Positions 1-8,153 of a stretch of DNA of 64,000 nucleotides are shown one piece after another. Numbering within the stretch: position 1 is the stretch's first letter; every line of letters begins with the position of its first letter. Both the position numbers and the translations under genes were made by a program. The stretch spans positions 2,046,001 to 2,110,000 of the forward strand of contig NZ_CP060295.1 in the NCBI RefSeq assembly GCF_014302995.1. Direction: 5' to 3'. The DNA comes from Variovorax sp. PAMC26660 (GTDB lineage: Bacteria; Pseudomonadota; Gammaproteobacteria; Burkholderiales; Burkholderiaceae_C). The notes under the pieces are model-generated. The model was not told the DNA's origin, did no database searches, and was given only the letters and a program-made list of their open reading frames with translations.

Positions 1-474
1 CGCCTGCGTCCACAGCGAGGTGGCGGAGCCTTGCCATGTATCGCCACCGTCGAGCAGCAGCGCGCCGGGCCGGCTGGCCTTGAGTTGCTTGACCAGCGTG
101 GCCAGGTGCGCGAAGCCGCCGACCTTGCCGTAGCGTTGCGCGGCCTTGTCGAAGTCGAGGTACGTGAGCGCATGCGCCATGCGCGTGCCGGGCGGCACGC
201 CCGCGGCCTTCAGCAGGTGCTCGCCCACCAGGTGCGGCACCTTGCCGCGCATGTGGCCCACGCCGATGTTCACGCCGGGTTCGCGAAAGTACAGCGGCTT
301 GAGTTGCGCATGGCAATCGGTCATGTGCAGCATCGACACGTTGCCGAAGCGCGGCAGCGCATACATGCTGTCGAGGCCGGCTGCCGCGTCGGCACTGCCG
401 TAGCGGCCCAGGCCGATGCCGGCAACGGCGCCGGCCCCGAGCATCTGGACGAACTCGCGCTTGGAAAGATTCAT
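1..474 (-). CDS. soxB: SoxB, thiosulfohydrolase (5' part; gene runs off the left edge)
   Basis: SoxB is the periplasmic dimanganese enzyme that hydrolyses the sulfane group from cysteine-S-thiosulfonate on SoxY. Only the first 158 codons are present. The N-terminus has a twin-arginine-like leader (SKREFVQMLGAGAVAGIG), then the metallophosphoesterase-type metal motifs HMTDCHAQ (about residues 50-57) and LLDGGDTWQGS near the window edge, which are typical of SoxB. The start ATG at 474 has a GAGAG-type purine stretch upstream and lies 19 bp after the soxX stop, in the usual soxA-X-B order. The C-terminal nucleotidase domain is outside the window, so intactness cannot be judged. Confidence 0.93.
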   Translation of the reverse strand, partial: MNLSKREFVQMLGAGAVAGIGLGRYGSADAAAGLDSMYALPRFGNVSMLHMTDCHAQLKPLYFREPGVNIGVGHMRGKVPHLVGEHLLKAAGVPPGTRMAHALTYLDFDKAAQRYGKVGGFAHLATLVKQLKASRPGALLLDGGDTWQGSATSLWTQA

Positions 475-493
475 GGAGAGAGAAGCCGGGCGT

Positions 494-1159
494 TCAGCGG
501 TTGACGGGAGACTGGGGGTCGAGCAGCAGGCCCATCACGTCGCGGATCTGCTTCTCGTCGAGGATGCCGGAATGGCCGACGCGCGGCATGTTCGAGCAGG
601 CGTTGTAGGCGCGCGCGTTCCACAGCTTGCCCCAGGTGTATTCGACGATGGGCTTGGCGGCAGCGCTGGCCGGATCGCTCACGCCGCGCAGCTTGCCGTA
701 GTGGTAGAGGCTGGGGCCGAGCGTGCCGAAGGAGATTTCTTCCTTCGACATCTGGTGGCAGTTGTAGCAATTGCCGCCGTTGACCGAAGCTGTGGCCGTG
801 GGGGCCGGGTCGGTCCAGGTGAGGCCGCGCCCGTTCTGCGCGAGCTTCTCGCCCTCGCGCCAGTCGCCGATGAACTTGCCATCGGCGGGCCAGCGCACGG
901 TTTTCAAGTTCGCGGCTTCGATGTCCTTTGCGGTCTTCTCGTCGAGCGGCTTGCCGCTGGCATCGGCTTCGCTGCAGGCGAGGTTGGCCGGGTCTTGCAC
1001 GAGGCGGTCGACCTTGGCGATGCCCTGGTCGCGGAAGGAGCGCTGCAGTGCCTCGGCAGTGAGCTTGTCGAGGTCGGCCGCGCTGTCGACAGACGCGCAC
1101 CCGAACACGGTGAGCGCGCAGGCCACGGCGGCCATGCCAAAGAGGTGATCGACTTTCAT
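494..1159 (-). CDS. soxX: SoxX, monoheme c-type cytochrome subunit of SoxAX
   Basis: SoxX partners SoxA in the SoxAX cytochrome, which oxidatively attaches thiosulfate to the SoxY cysteine in the periplasm. The 221-residue protein has a lipobox-like leader (VFGCAS, Cys21), one heme motif CYNCH at 131-135, and a downstream NMPRVGHSGIL segment whose Met191 is a plausible distal heme ligand. It is longer than the shortest SoxX proteins, with an extra segment before the heme. It is followed by soxB (19 bp) and separated from soxA by about 410 bp that contain a family A repeat, an unusual gap inside a sox operon. Confidence 0.93.
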   Translation of the reverse strand: MKVDHLFGMAAVACALTVFGCASVDSAADLDKLTAEALQRSFRDQGIAKVDRLVQDPANLACSEADASGKPLDEKTAKDIEAANLKTVRWPADGKFIGDWREGEKLAQNGRGLTWTDPAPTATASVNGGNCYNCHQMSKEEISFGTLGPSLYHYGKLRGVSDPASAAAKPIVEYTWGKLWNARAYNACSNMPRVGHSGILDEKQIRDVMGLLLDPQSPVNR

Positions 1160-1235
1160 TTCTTGTTCCTTCAGTGGCTCATCGCGGTGCGCGTGAGCTT
1201 TGCCGGGGCCGTTGGTATCTAGTGCTCTTGTTCTT

Positions 1236-1512
1236 GGCGCTGCTGTTCAGGGCGTGTGCGAATGACATCGGGTGCTCCCCTCCGCGAATGTCCCCCGGGG
1301 CGCTGCGCGCCCCTCCTCCTTTATTTCGCTGCGGGGAGCACCCGATGCCATTCGCACCTGGACACGCTGCTGGTGATCCTGAGATCAACGACCGCTCTGA
1401 ACGCTCACGCCGATACGGGGCTCTTTTTCGCGAAATAAAGGAGGAGCGAAGCGGGGGACATTCGCGAAAAAGAGCACCGTGTCGGCGTGAGCGACGCCCT
1501 GAACGGCAGCGC
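1236..1512. repeat. Family A intercistronic repeat, copy 1
   Basis: This non-coding element fills most of the 410-bp gap between soxA and soxX. Its ends are imperfect terminal inverted repeats (GGCGCTGCTGTTCAGGGCG at 1236-1254 and CGCCCTGAACGGCAGCGC at 1495-1512). Inside are two hairpin modules with oppositely oriented copies of a core containing AAATAAAGGAGGAGCG and GGGGGACATTCGCG. In the left module of this copy the core is altered around the GGGGCGC/GCGCCCC segment. Matching copies lie at 28259-28523 (inverted) and 41455-41725, with a fragment at 33357-33417. The remaining bases to 1569 show nothing recognisable. Confidence 0.85.
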
Positions 1513-1569
1513 TCAGAACAACGTACGCCAAACACAACAACGCGACGAACAGAAAAGCAAGGCGCCATT

Positions 1570-2376
1570 TCAGCGCTTGATCGCCGGCGCAGTGGTCTTG
1601 CCACCCTTGCCGTTGACGCCCATGTACACGGCCAGCGCCACGGTCACGTCGCTCGCATAGCCCGGGTACGGAAAGCGCTGCTGGCGGAAGCAGTCGTTCA
1701 GCCGCCGCTGCATGCCCCACAGCTCCCCAGACGACACACGGTAGGCCGGCCACGCGCCGAAGCCTTCACCGGCGCCAGGGTTCTTCGTGAGGTTCGGCAG
1801 GTCCTGCAGGCGGATGCGCTTGCCATCGGCACCATGGCAAGTGGCACAAGCAAAGTCGTGCGGCCCCGCGCGCATGAAGAACAGGCGCTTGCCCACTTCG
1901 TAGGCGCGTCGCTCGCTGGCATGCGATTGCGGCAGATTCAGCGGCATGCCCTTCGACTCGGCCGAGATCCACGCCACCAACCCTTCGATGTTCTTCTGCT
2001 CGCCAGTGCCGAAAGGCGTCTTCGCGATGGCGGCCGCATCGAAGCCCTGCAGCGTTTCCATGCAGGTGAGCAAACGCGACTCCATGTCCTGCACACGGCC
2101 GGTGTCGGAGAAGTAGCGCGGCAGTTCCGCAAAGGCGCCCTTGACCACGCCCGGCCCCTTGCCCAGGTCGCACTTCTCCATCGACGCGGCCTTGGGTCCG
2201 CGCTTCTGTTTCCAGAGGTCTTCGCCCCGGGCCTCGAACAGCTCGGCGGGGTTGCCGTCCTGCAGCAGCGCACGGTATTCGGCAATGCCTTCGGCCGTGG
2301 TCTTTTGTTGCGCCGCGGCGTGCAGCGGGATGCAGCCTGCCAGCACCAGCAGGCTCAGGCATGTGGTTGTTTTCAT
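1570..2376 (-). CDS. soxA: SoxA, c-type cytochrome subunit of SoxAX
   Basis: SoxA carries the catalytic heme and cysteine that conjugate thiosulfate to SoxY. The 268-residue precursor has a Sec signal peptide ending near AAAQQ, one classical heme motif CATCH at 177-181, and the SoxA active-site segment NDCFRQQRFP with Cys229 as the probable persulfide heme ligand. The N-terminal domain keeps Cys69 and Cys105 but no CxxCH, so this is a one-heme SoxA rather than the diheme type; the two cysteines may form a disulfide. It follows soxZ by 21 bp. Assignment is firm from motif and neighbourhood. Confidence 0.94.
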   Translation of the reverse strand: MKTTTCLSLLVLAGCIPLHAAAQQKTTAEGIAEYRALLQDGNPAELFEARGEDLWKQKRGPKAASMEKCDLGKGPGVVKGAFAELPRYFSDTGRVQDMESRLLTCMETLQGFDAAAIAKTPFGTGEQKNIEGLVAWISAESKGMPLNLPQSHASERRAYEVGKRLFFMRAGPHDFACATCHGADGKRIRLQDLPNLTKNPGAGEGFGAWPAYRVSSGELWGMQRRLNDCFRQQRFPYPGYASDVTVALAVYMGVNGKGGKTTAPAIKR

Positions 2377-2397
2377 GGGGCTGGCTCCTCTTCGGGG

Positions 2398-2712
2398 CTA
2401 GCTGACGGTGGCTTCGTCGGTGCGCGTTTCGCCGCGGTTGTCTTTCCAGGTCACGGCAATCTTGTCGCCGGCTTTCGCGCCCTTGAGCGTGAACTGCATG
2501 AACGGGTTCTTCGACACCGCCGGACCCCAATCGGCCGTGAGCACGGTCTTGCCGTTCAGCGAGGCCGTCACCTCCTGGATGAACCACGCGGGGATGGTCT
2601 TGCCGGCGGCGTCCTTGCGCTGGCCGGTTTCCATTTCGTGCGCCATGAGAATGCGCACGGTTGTCTTGTCGCCCGAAGCCTGGGCACGGATGCGCATGGG
2701 ATCTGCTGCCAT
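2398..2712 (-). CDS. soxZ: SoxZ, sulfur-carrier partner of SoxY
   Basis: SoxZ forms the SoxYZ heterodimer whose SoxY arm carries sulfur intermediates between Sox enzymes. The 104-residue protein has the SoxZ immunoglobulin-like pattern (MRIRAQASGD, EMETGQRKD, IPAWFIQEVTASLNG, NPFMQFTLKG) and no signal peptide, as expected for a subunit exported with SoxY by the Tat route. The start at 2712 is chosen because an AAGGAGA ribosome site lies just upstream; longer in-frame readings have no homologous residues. It lies 56 bp downstream of soxY and 21 bp upstream of soxA. Confidence 0.95.
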   Translation of the reverse strand: MAADPMRIRAQASGDKTTVRILMAHEMETGQRKDAAGKTIPAWFIQEVTASLNGKTVLTADWGPAVSKNPFMQFTLKGAKAGDKIAVTWKDNRGETRTDEATVS

Positions 2713-2768
2713 GGTGTGTCTCCTTGTTGTTGTCGTGAGGCGCTGCTGCGCGGAAAGTGCTTGCGTCT

Positions 2769-3224
2769 TCAGCCGCCGCAGCCGCCGAGCGTGACCTTCA
2801 CTTCCTTCTTCGCGAAGAAGGCTTTTCCGTCGTTCATGATCGCGATGGCATACACGTCCGACGACTGGCCCAGCTTGGCGCGCGTGGTGAAGTTCGGCTC
2901 GACGAACTCGGAGGTGTTGAAGATCGCGACCACGGCGTTCGGGTTCTTCTCGACCAGCAGCATCAACTGCTTGACGCCACCCAGCGTGGTGGCCACGCTC
3001 AGTGGCACCACGGCGCCGTTCTCGGCGATGTCGGGGCCGGTGATGGTGACGTCCTTGCTTTCGACGGGCGCTCCGGCACCCACGGCCTTCAACGCATCGG
3101 CAACGCTCTTCGCATCGAAAGCGTCTTTCGAGTAGGCGAGTGCCGTGGCGGGAAGCCAGCCGGCAGTGGCCACCAGGCCTGCGAGGGCGGCGGACTGCGC
3201 GAGGATCTGTCTGCGGTTTTTCAT
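2769..3224 (-). CDS. soxY: SoxY, sulfur-carrier subunit
   Basis: SoxY is the swinging-arm carrier to which thiosulfate and its products are covalently bound in the periplasm. The 151-residue precursor begins with a Tat-type leader (KNRRQILAQSAALAG) and ends in the diagnostic GGCGG motif with Cys149 third from the C-terminus. The ATG at 3224 is preceded by an AGGAGA ribosome site; upstream in-frame codons do not look like leader sequence. soxZ follows directly. Everything needed for carrier function is present. Confidence 0.96.
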   Translation of the reverse strand: MKNRRQILAQSAALAGLVATAGWLPATALAYSKDAFDAKSVADALKAVGAGAPVESKDVTITGPDIAENGAVVPLSVATTLGGVKQLMLLVEKNPNAVVAIFNTSEFVEPNFTTRAKLGQSSDVYAIAIMNDGKAFFAKKEVKVTLGGCGG

Positions 3225-3274
3225 GGGGTTGTCTCCTGTCGAATCGATGGTAGGCCGTGCGAGCGGCCTGTGAG

Positions 3275-4348
3275 TCATGGCTTGCCCTCGGGCGCCGCGC
3301 TTTCGGCCAGCCAGCGCGCGATGGCCTTGGCCTCGTCGTCGGCAATGGTCTGTGGCGGCATCGGGATCGCGCCCCAAACGCCGGAGCCACCGGCCTTGAT
3401 CTTCTGCAGCAGATGGTCAGTCTGGCCCGGGTACTTCTTCGCGATGTCCGAGAAGGCGGGGCCGACGAGCTTCTGCGTCATGCCGTGGCAGGCCACGCAG
3501 CTGTTCTTCTCCAGCAGCGCGGTGGGCACCTTCGATGTTGCAGCGGCTTGCGGCGCGGCGGTCTTGGCGGCGGGCGGCGCGGTCTCGATGCCGTGCTGCG
3601 CACCGACCAGCCGGTTCTGGTCGGCCAGGTTACCGTGGCTGCCGCGCGCATGCGGCGGCAGTTGGGCGACCTTCTGCTCGGCGGGCACGCAGTCGTGCAT
3701 GCAGGCCACCGCCGTCACGTCGGGCTTGACGGCACGGCCGAGCTCGGTGCCCGGCCACATCGCATGCGCGGTGGTCGCGCCGTTGCGGTTGGGCATGCGG
3801 GCCTGCACCTCGCGGATGTTCTTGTCGGACAGCGTGAAGTCGTCGGGCACGATGCCGCCGAGATTCAGTATGTAGGCCGTGACGGCATAGACGTCGTCCG
3901 GTGTCAGCGACTTGGGCTGGTTCCACGGCATCGCGCGGTACACGTAGTCCCAGACCGTCGACAGGCTCGATGCCTTCATCAGCGTCGTGCGGCCCGGGAA
4001 GGCCGGGTCTTTCAGACGCGCGACGTGGCCGGTCTTGATGTCGTCCGCCGTGGTGCCGCCGACGATCGGGCTGAACACCTGGTTCGATTCGCCGAACACG
4101 CCGTGGCACGAGGCGCACTTGCTCTCCCACACGTCCTGCCCGCGCGTCACCGAGCCCGAGCCGGGCGGCAGGCCCTTGAAGTCGGGGCGCACGTCGATGT
4201 CCCACGCCGCCACTTCCTTCGGTGTGGCATCGCGGCCGATGCCGGGGTAGCCCGTGGTCTTCGGTTGCGCCCATGTGGCAATGCACACGCTGCAGGCGGC
4301 CAGCGCCAGCAATGCTCGCAAAGCGGCGCGCTCAGGTGAGCTGGACAT
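3275..4348 (-). CDS. soxD: SoxD, diheme cytochrome c of sulfane dehydrogenase SoxCD
   Basis: SoxD is the electron-accepting cytochrome of the SoxCD sulfane dehydrogenase, which takes six electrons from the outer sulfur on SoxY. The 357-residue precursor has a Sec leader (cleavage near TWAQ), a first heme motif CASCH at 78-82, a linker rich in Ala/Pro and a second heme motif CVACH at 284-288. Its start overlaps the soxC 3' end by 17 bp, so the pair is translationally coupled. The C-terminal domain resembles the separate monoheme cytochrome encoded at 5704-6024. Confidence 0.92.
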   Translation of the reverse strand: MSSSPERAALRALLALAACSVCIATWAQPKTTGYPGIGRDATPKEVAAWDIDVRPDFKGLPPGSGSVTRGQDVWESKCASCHGVFGESNQVFSPIVGGTTADDIKTGHVARLKDPAFPGRTTLMKASSLSTVWDYVYRAMPWNQPKSLTPDDVYAVTAYILNLGGIVPDDFTLSDKNIREVQARMPNRNGATTAHAMWPGTELGRAVKPDVTAVACMHDCVPAEQKVAQLPPHARGSHGNLADQNRLVGAQHGIETAPPAAKTAAPQAAATSKVPTALLEKNSCVACHGMTQKLVGPAFSDIAKKYPGQTDHLLQKIKAGGSGVWGAIPMPPQTIADDEAKAIARWLAESAAPEGKP

Positions 4349-5687
4349 TGGCCACCTCCCCGTTCTGCTGCACCTGCCACGACTGGATCGCGTTGTTGTG
4401 ATAGATCGAGCGCGTGCCGCGCACCGCGCGCAGTTGCCGATAGCTGGGCTGCACGTAGCCGGTGTCGTCCATTGCGCGGCTCTGGATGATGGTCGGCGAG
4501 CCGTCCCACACCCAGTCGATGTTGAAGCGCGTGAGGCACTTGGACAGCACCGGCGATTCGAGCCGCGCGGTGCGCCAGTTGCGCCCGCCGTCCACGCTCA
4601 CGTCCACGCGCTTGACCTTGCCGCGGCCCGACCATGCAAGGCCGGTGATGTTGTAGAAGCCCTTGTCCAGCAGCATCTGTCCGCCCGAGGGCGTGGTGAC
4701 GACGCTTTTGCATTCCTGGATGCTGGTGTACTGGCGATGCTGGCCGTCAGGCATCAGGTCGACGTAGTGCACCGTCTCGTCCTTGGTGCCGTAGGGCTGG
4801 TCGCCCAGCTCGATGCGGCGCAGGTACTTGATCCAGCTCACGCCCTGCACGCCTGGCACCACCAGCCGCAGCGGGTAGCCCTGCTCGGGCCGCAGCATTT
4901 CGCCGTTCTGCCCGTAGGCCACCAGCACCTCGCCCGAGCGGATGAGGCTCATGGGAATGGTGCGCGTCATCGAAGAGCCATCGGCGCCTTCAGCCAGCAC
5001 GAAGCGCTCGCCCTTCAGGTCGGCACCGGCCATCTCCAGCAAGGTGATGAGCGGCACGCCGGTGAATTCGCTGCACGACAACATGCCGTGCGTGTACTGG
5101 GCCGTGGGCACCGCGACGTTGCCCCACTCCATGCCGGTGTTCGCGCCGCATTCGATGAAGTGAAAGCGCGAGACCGAAGGCAGGCGCATCAGTTCGTCGA
5201 GCGTGAAGACCTTCGGCGCCTTCACCATGCCGTTGATCATCAGGCGGTGCTTCGACGGATCGATGTCCCACCAGCCCTGATGGTGCCGCTCGAAGTGCAG
5301 GCCGCTCGGCGTGACGATGCCGAACAGCGACTGCAGCGGCGCAAAGGACACCGACGCCTGCGCGGTCGGCGTGAGCCCCGGGCTCTGCCGGCGCTGCACG
5401 TTGGCTTCGTACTTCGACGGCTTGCCGTAGCCATCGGTGACCACCGGTTGGCCGAGCCCCGTGCTGTGCGCCGGCAGTTGAAGAATGGCCGGGTCGCCAT
5501 CGGCCGTGCTCTGCGCAAGCGCTGCCGAAGCTGCGGTGCCTGCCACTGCGGCAGCGAAGGCATTGCGAATGAAGTCGCGTCGCCCGCCCTGGGCCTGCGC
5601 GAAGACCGTGCGCACGCCTTCGGTATCGACGAAGTTTTCCGGCGCCTTGCGCACCTGGCCGGGTTGCTGCTGGATGCGTGAGCCCAT
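4332..5687 (-). CDS. soxC: SoxC, molybdenum-cofactor subunit of sulfane dehydrogenase
   Basis: SoxC is a sulfite-oxidase-fold molybdoenzyme that works with SoxD; its presence predicts complete oxidation of thiosulfate to sulfate without obligate sulfur globules. The predicted 451-residue protein has a Tat leader (GGRRDFIRNAFAAAVAG), the molybdopterin-domain segment FHFIECGANTGMEWG containing the likely Mo-ligating Cys, and a C-terminal dimerisation domain (VDVSVDGGRNW). The ATG at 5687 is preferred because an upstream alternative would overlap the preceding cytochrome gene; its ribosome site is weak. It is coupled to soxD by a 17-bp overlap. Confidence 0.94.
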   Translation of the reverse strand: MGSRIQQQPGQVRKAPENFVDTEGVRTVFAQAQGGRRDFIRNAFAAAVAGTAASAALAQSTADGDPAILQLPAHSTGLGQPVVTDGYGKPSKYEANVQRRQSPGLTPTAQASVSFAPLQSLFGIVTPSGLHFERHHQGWWDIDPSKHRLMINGMVKAPKVFTLDELMRLPSVSRFHFIECGANTGMEWGNVAVPTAQYTHGMLSCSEFTGVPLITLLEMAGADLKGERFVLAEGADGSSMTRTIPMSLIRSGEVLVAYGQNGEMLRPEQGYPLRLVVPGVQGVSWIKYLRRIELGDQPYGTKDETVHYVDLMPDGQHRQYTSIQECKSVVTTPSGGQMLLDKGFYNITGLAWSGRGKVKRVDVSVDGGRNWRTARLESPVLSKCLTRFNIDWVWDGSPTIIQSRAMDDTGYVQPSYRQLRAVRGTRSIYHNNAIQSWQVQQNGEVANVQLT

Positions 5688-5703
5688 GGGCGTCTTGCGT
5701 GAG

Positions 5704-6024
5704 TTACTTGGCGCCGCCCAATACCCAGGCGGCCAGCGCCTTGGCATCGGCCTCGCTCAGCGCAGGCTGGCCGGGCATCGGCACCGCGCCCCACTTGCCG
5801 CTGCTGCCCTTCTGGATGCTCGCGGTGAGTACAGCCAGTGCATCGGCCTGGCCGGCGTACTTCTTCGACACGTCGATGTAGGCCGGGCCCACGAGCTTCT
5901 TGTCGATCGCATGGCAGGCCAGGCAGGCGTTCTTCTGGGCGAGTTCCTTGCTGGCATGAGCCTGCGTCGAGAGCAGCAATGCGGCGGCTGTGACCGCCAC
6001 AGCGAGCGATGGCAACAACTTCAA
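5704..6024 (-). CDS. Small class I monoheme cytochrome c of the sox operon
   Basis: The 106-residue precursor has a Sec signal peptide (cut near HASKE), one heme motif CLACH at 34-38 and a distal Met in AVPMPGQPALS. It matches short soluble electron carriers of the c551/c552 type. Its sequence is close to the C-terminal domain of SoxD (LVGPAY, KWGAVPMP), suggesting a shared origin. As the first gene before soxC it probably ferries electrons from SoxAX or SoxCD to the terminal oxidase. Whether it should be called SoxE is not decidable from sequence alone. Confidence 0.85.
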   Translation of the reverse strand: MKLLPSLAVAVTAAALLLSTQAHASKELAQKNACLACHAIDKKLVGPAYIDVSKKYAGQADALAVLTASIQKGSSGKWGAVPMPGQPALSEADAKALAAWVLGGAK

Positions 6025-6071
6025 TTCGGTCTCCTCGAAACGCGTGCAGGAGCTGCCGGTTTCATCGTTAA

Positions 6072-6087
6072 ATAAGCAAATCGTTAT
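6072..6087. promoter_or_regulatory. Candidate SoxR operator upstream of the cytochrome-soxCDYZAXB operon
   Basis: The 144-bp gap between soxW and the cytochrome gene is locally AT-rich and contains ATAAGCAAATCGTTAT, an imperfect palindrome 48-63 bp upstream of the cytochrome start. The half-site ATAAGCA also occurs in the other sox promoter region, at 7645. A SoxR-like ArsR repressor is encoded nearby. Function is inferred. Confidence 0.4.
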
Positions 6088-6168
6088 GTATTGATTTTAG
6101 GAGCGATCGCGCACAAAGGAAGCCCTTCATGCCTGGGGGAAACCCGCTCGGTTTCGCCATGCATAACG

Positions 6169-6642
6169 TCAGATTCGTACGGCAGCGCGCGCCTGCTGCA
6201 GACGCGCTTCGAGGTACGCGCCATAGAAATCGGAGGCGCCACCGGTCAAGCGCTCTGCAACCTCGCGGCCGTTGCGTCCGAAGAAGAGCACCGTCGGTGC
6301 AACGCCGATATGCCACGACTTGATGAGTGCATCGTGCGTGCGTGGTGTGCCGTCGAAGTCGCGCACGATGCGGCTGTCGCGAAAGTCGATCTGTACCACC
6401 GGCAGGCCTGCGGCATGTTCAGGCACGAGATAGTTTTCGCGCACGACCTTGCAGAAGGGGCAGCCTTGCAGGCTCACCATGACGACCAGCGGCTGCGACT
6501 TCGCAAGCGCCATCGCGAGCGACTCGGCCAGCGAAGCCGGTGCGGGCAATTGCGCTTCGGCCGCGCGCACCATCGGCGCGACGCACAGCGCGGCGAGGCT
6601 CGCAACGAGCTGACGGCGCGTGGTGTCGCCGTTGTTGTTCAT
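6169..6642 (-). CDS. soxW: SoxW-like periplasmic thioredoxin
   Basis: This is a thioredoxin-fold thiol-disulfide protein likely to keep Sox components reduced in the periplasm. The 157-residue precursor has a leader with RRQ (TTRRQLVASLAALCVAP), the redox motif GCPFC, and the cis-Pro loop segment VAPTVLFFG. Its start overlaps the soxH stop in an ATGA arrangement, so the two are translationally coupled. The SoxW name rests on context and motif; other sox-associated thioredoxins are also possible. Confidence 0.8.
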   Translation of the reverse strand: MNNNGDTTRRQLVASLAALCVAPMVRAAEAQLPAPASLAESLAMALAKSQPLVVMVSLQGCPFCKVVRENYLVPEHAAGLPVVQIDFRDSRIVRDFDGTPRTHDALIKSWHIGVAPTVLFFGRNGREVAERLTGGASDFYGAYLEARLQQARAAVRI

Positions 6643-7598
6643 CGCGCCTCCTGCTCCATCAGCAGGTAGGTGTTGTACGCGTTCATGCGGTTGGCCACCT
6701 TGAACAGCGGCAGCGACTCGAAGCGCGACCAGTCGGTTGCGGCATAGGCTTCGTCGAAAGGCGTCATGTCGGTCGCAGCCTTCTTCATCGCGGCGCGAAG
6801 AAAGACGAGGTAGTCGCGCGTCTGCTGCAGGTCTTTCTTCGGCTCATCGGAAGCCGGCCCGTGGCCCGGCACGATGGTGCGGGCGTCGAGTGCGAGCAAC
6901 GCATCGAGCGATGCGATCCAGTGACGGCTGTCGGCCGTGCCCACATACGGTATGCGGTTGCGAAACACGATGTCGCCCGCGAACAGCACCTTCTGCTGCG
7001 GCAGGTAGATGGCCAGGTCTTCGGGCGTGTGGGCCGGGCCCGCTGGCTGGATGACGAAGCGCGTGCCGCCGATGGTCATCTCGGTCGGACCTTCGAGCCA
7101 TACGTCGGCGGGCACGAGCTGCGTCTTGTCGTCGATCCACGGCGCGATGTCCTTGCGCGAGGCTTCGAGCCGCAGGCGCGCCGTGTCGGAATTGAGGTAC
7201 GCCTTGCCGAGCGTGTGCGCGATCACCTGCGCGCCCAGCGCCTTGAACACCTGCAGGCCGTAGACGTGGTCCGCGTGGTAGTGCGTCAGGATCACGTGGC
7301 TGATCGGCTTGGGCGTGATCTTGCGAATCTCTGCCACCACACGCTCGGCCACGGCGGGCGAACCCAGCGCATCGATCGTCACCACGCTGTCGCGCGTGAC
7401 GACGAAGCCGGCGTTGGAGATGAAGTTCTGGTTCTCCGTGGAGCCCAGCGCCGAGATGCCCTGCACGTAGTAGACATCGGGCGCCACGCTCACGGGCTGG
7501 ATGTCCGGCACGGCGAGCGCGTTCGCGGTGGCGAGCGAAGCGACCATCAGCAGCAACGCTTTCGCCACCTGCCTGCATCGAAGAAAAACCGGGACCAT
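6639..7598 (-). CDS. soxH: SoxH-like metallo-beta-lactamase-fold hydrolase
   Basis: The 319-residue protein is a periplasmic MBL-fold hydrolase of the sort often found as SoxH in sox clusters. It has a signal peptide (cut near NALAVPD), the zinc motif THYHADH with His106, His108, Asp110 and His111, a second His in GPAHTPED, and GDIVF plus VPGHGPAS ligands downstream. The ATG at 7598 has a good AGGAGA site; a longer in-frame reading to 7874 would overlap the divergent DsrE gene and is rejected. The substrate is unknown; a thiol-ester or persulfide compound is plausible. Confidence 0.82.
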   Translation of the reverse strand: MVPVFLRCRQVAKALLLMVASLATANALAVPDIQPVSVAPDVYYVQGISALGSTENQNFISNAGFVVTRDSVVTIDALGSPAVAERVVAEIRKITPKPISHVILTHYHADHVYGLQVFKALGAQVIAHTLGKAYLNSDTARLRLEASRKDIAPWIDDKTQLVPADVWLEGPTEMTIGGTRFVIQPAGPAHTPEDLAIYLPQQKVLFAGDIVFRNRIPYVGTADSRHWIASLDALLALDARTIVPGHGPASDEPKKDLQQTRDYLVFLRAAMKKAATDMTPFDEAYAATDWSRFESLPLFKVANRMNAYNTYLLMEQEAR

Positions 7599-7642
7599 CG
7601 TGTGTTGTCTCCTGCCGGGTCTGCGGGCTTGCCCGGCTGTAC

Positions 7643-7662
7643 ATATAAGCAGAAGATGATAT
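7643..7662. promoter_or_regulatory. Candidate operator in the soxH / dsrE-like divergent region
   Basis: Between the divergent soxH and DsrE-like starts lies a 20-bp AT-rich site with ATAT at each end and the half-site ATAAGCA shared with the site at 6072-6087. It is the natural target for the SoxR-like repressor encoded at 8154-8495. No binding evidence is available from sequence alone. Confidence 0.4.
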
Positions 7663-7697
7663 TTTGCGAGCAACGACAACATCCAGAGGGTTTCCCC

Positions 7698-8111
7698 ATG
7701 AGACACGCATTCATCGCTTTCCTGCTCGCCATGGTCGCTTCGTTCGCCGGCGCGCAGGAAGTCAAGGTGGTCTATCACGTCAACACCGGCATCGAGACCA
7801 GCGCGGCGGTGCTCGCCAACATCACCAACCACCTCAATGCGGACCCGAAGGTGAAGATCGTGGTCGTCACGCACGGCCCCGGCATCGACTTCCTCATTTC
7901 GGATGCGAAGGACAGCAAGGGCCGCGAGTTCAGCGGCCCGGTGAGTGCGCTGGCCGCGCGCGGCGTGGAGTTCAAGGTGTGCAACAACACGCTGACCACG
8001 CGCAACATCGACGCGGGCAAGCTGCTGATGGAAACCAAGGTCGTGCCCTCGGGCGTGGCCGAGGTCGCGCGGCTGCAGGCGAAGGAAGGCTACGTCTACC
8101 TGAAGCCCTGA
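7698..8111 (+). CDS. DsrE/DsrF-like exported sulfur-relay protein
   Basis: The 137-residue precursor has a short Sec signal peptide (AFIAFLLAMVASFAGAQ) followed by a DsrE-type fold (VKVVYHVNTG, LNADPKVKIVVVTHGPGIDFL, GVEFKVCNNTL). One cysteine, in KVCNNTL, sits where DsrE-family proteins carry a sulfur-binding Cys. It is divergent from soxH and convergent with soxR, so a role in handling reduced sulfur in the periplasm is likely. The start at 7698 follows an AGAGGG stretch; an in-frame upstream ATG near 7656 is less likely because it would spoil the signal peptide. Confidence 0.85.
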   Translation: MRHAFIAFLLAMVASFAGAQEVKVVYHVNTGIETSAAVLANITNHLNADPKVKIVVVTHGPGIDFLISDAKDSKGREFSGPVSALAARGVEFKVCNNTLTTRNIDAGKLLMETKVVPSGVAEVARLQAKEGYVYLKP

Positions 8112-8153
8112 GGCTGCGGCGCTTCTGGCAAGGCGCCTGGCGGCGAGAGCCGC

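Noticed and set aside
1236..1512. Family A repeats as CRISPR
   Set aside because: Units are not regularly spaced, have inverted modules and lie singly at distant sites; no cas genes.
7599..7874. Longer SoxH start at 7874
   Set aside because: The extension overlaps the divergent DsrE gene, would remove the signal peptide from the N-terminus and has no better ribosome site.
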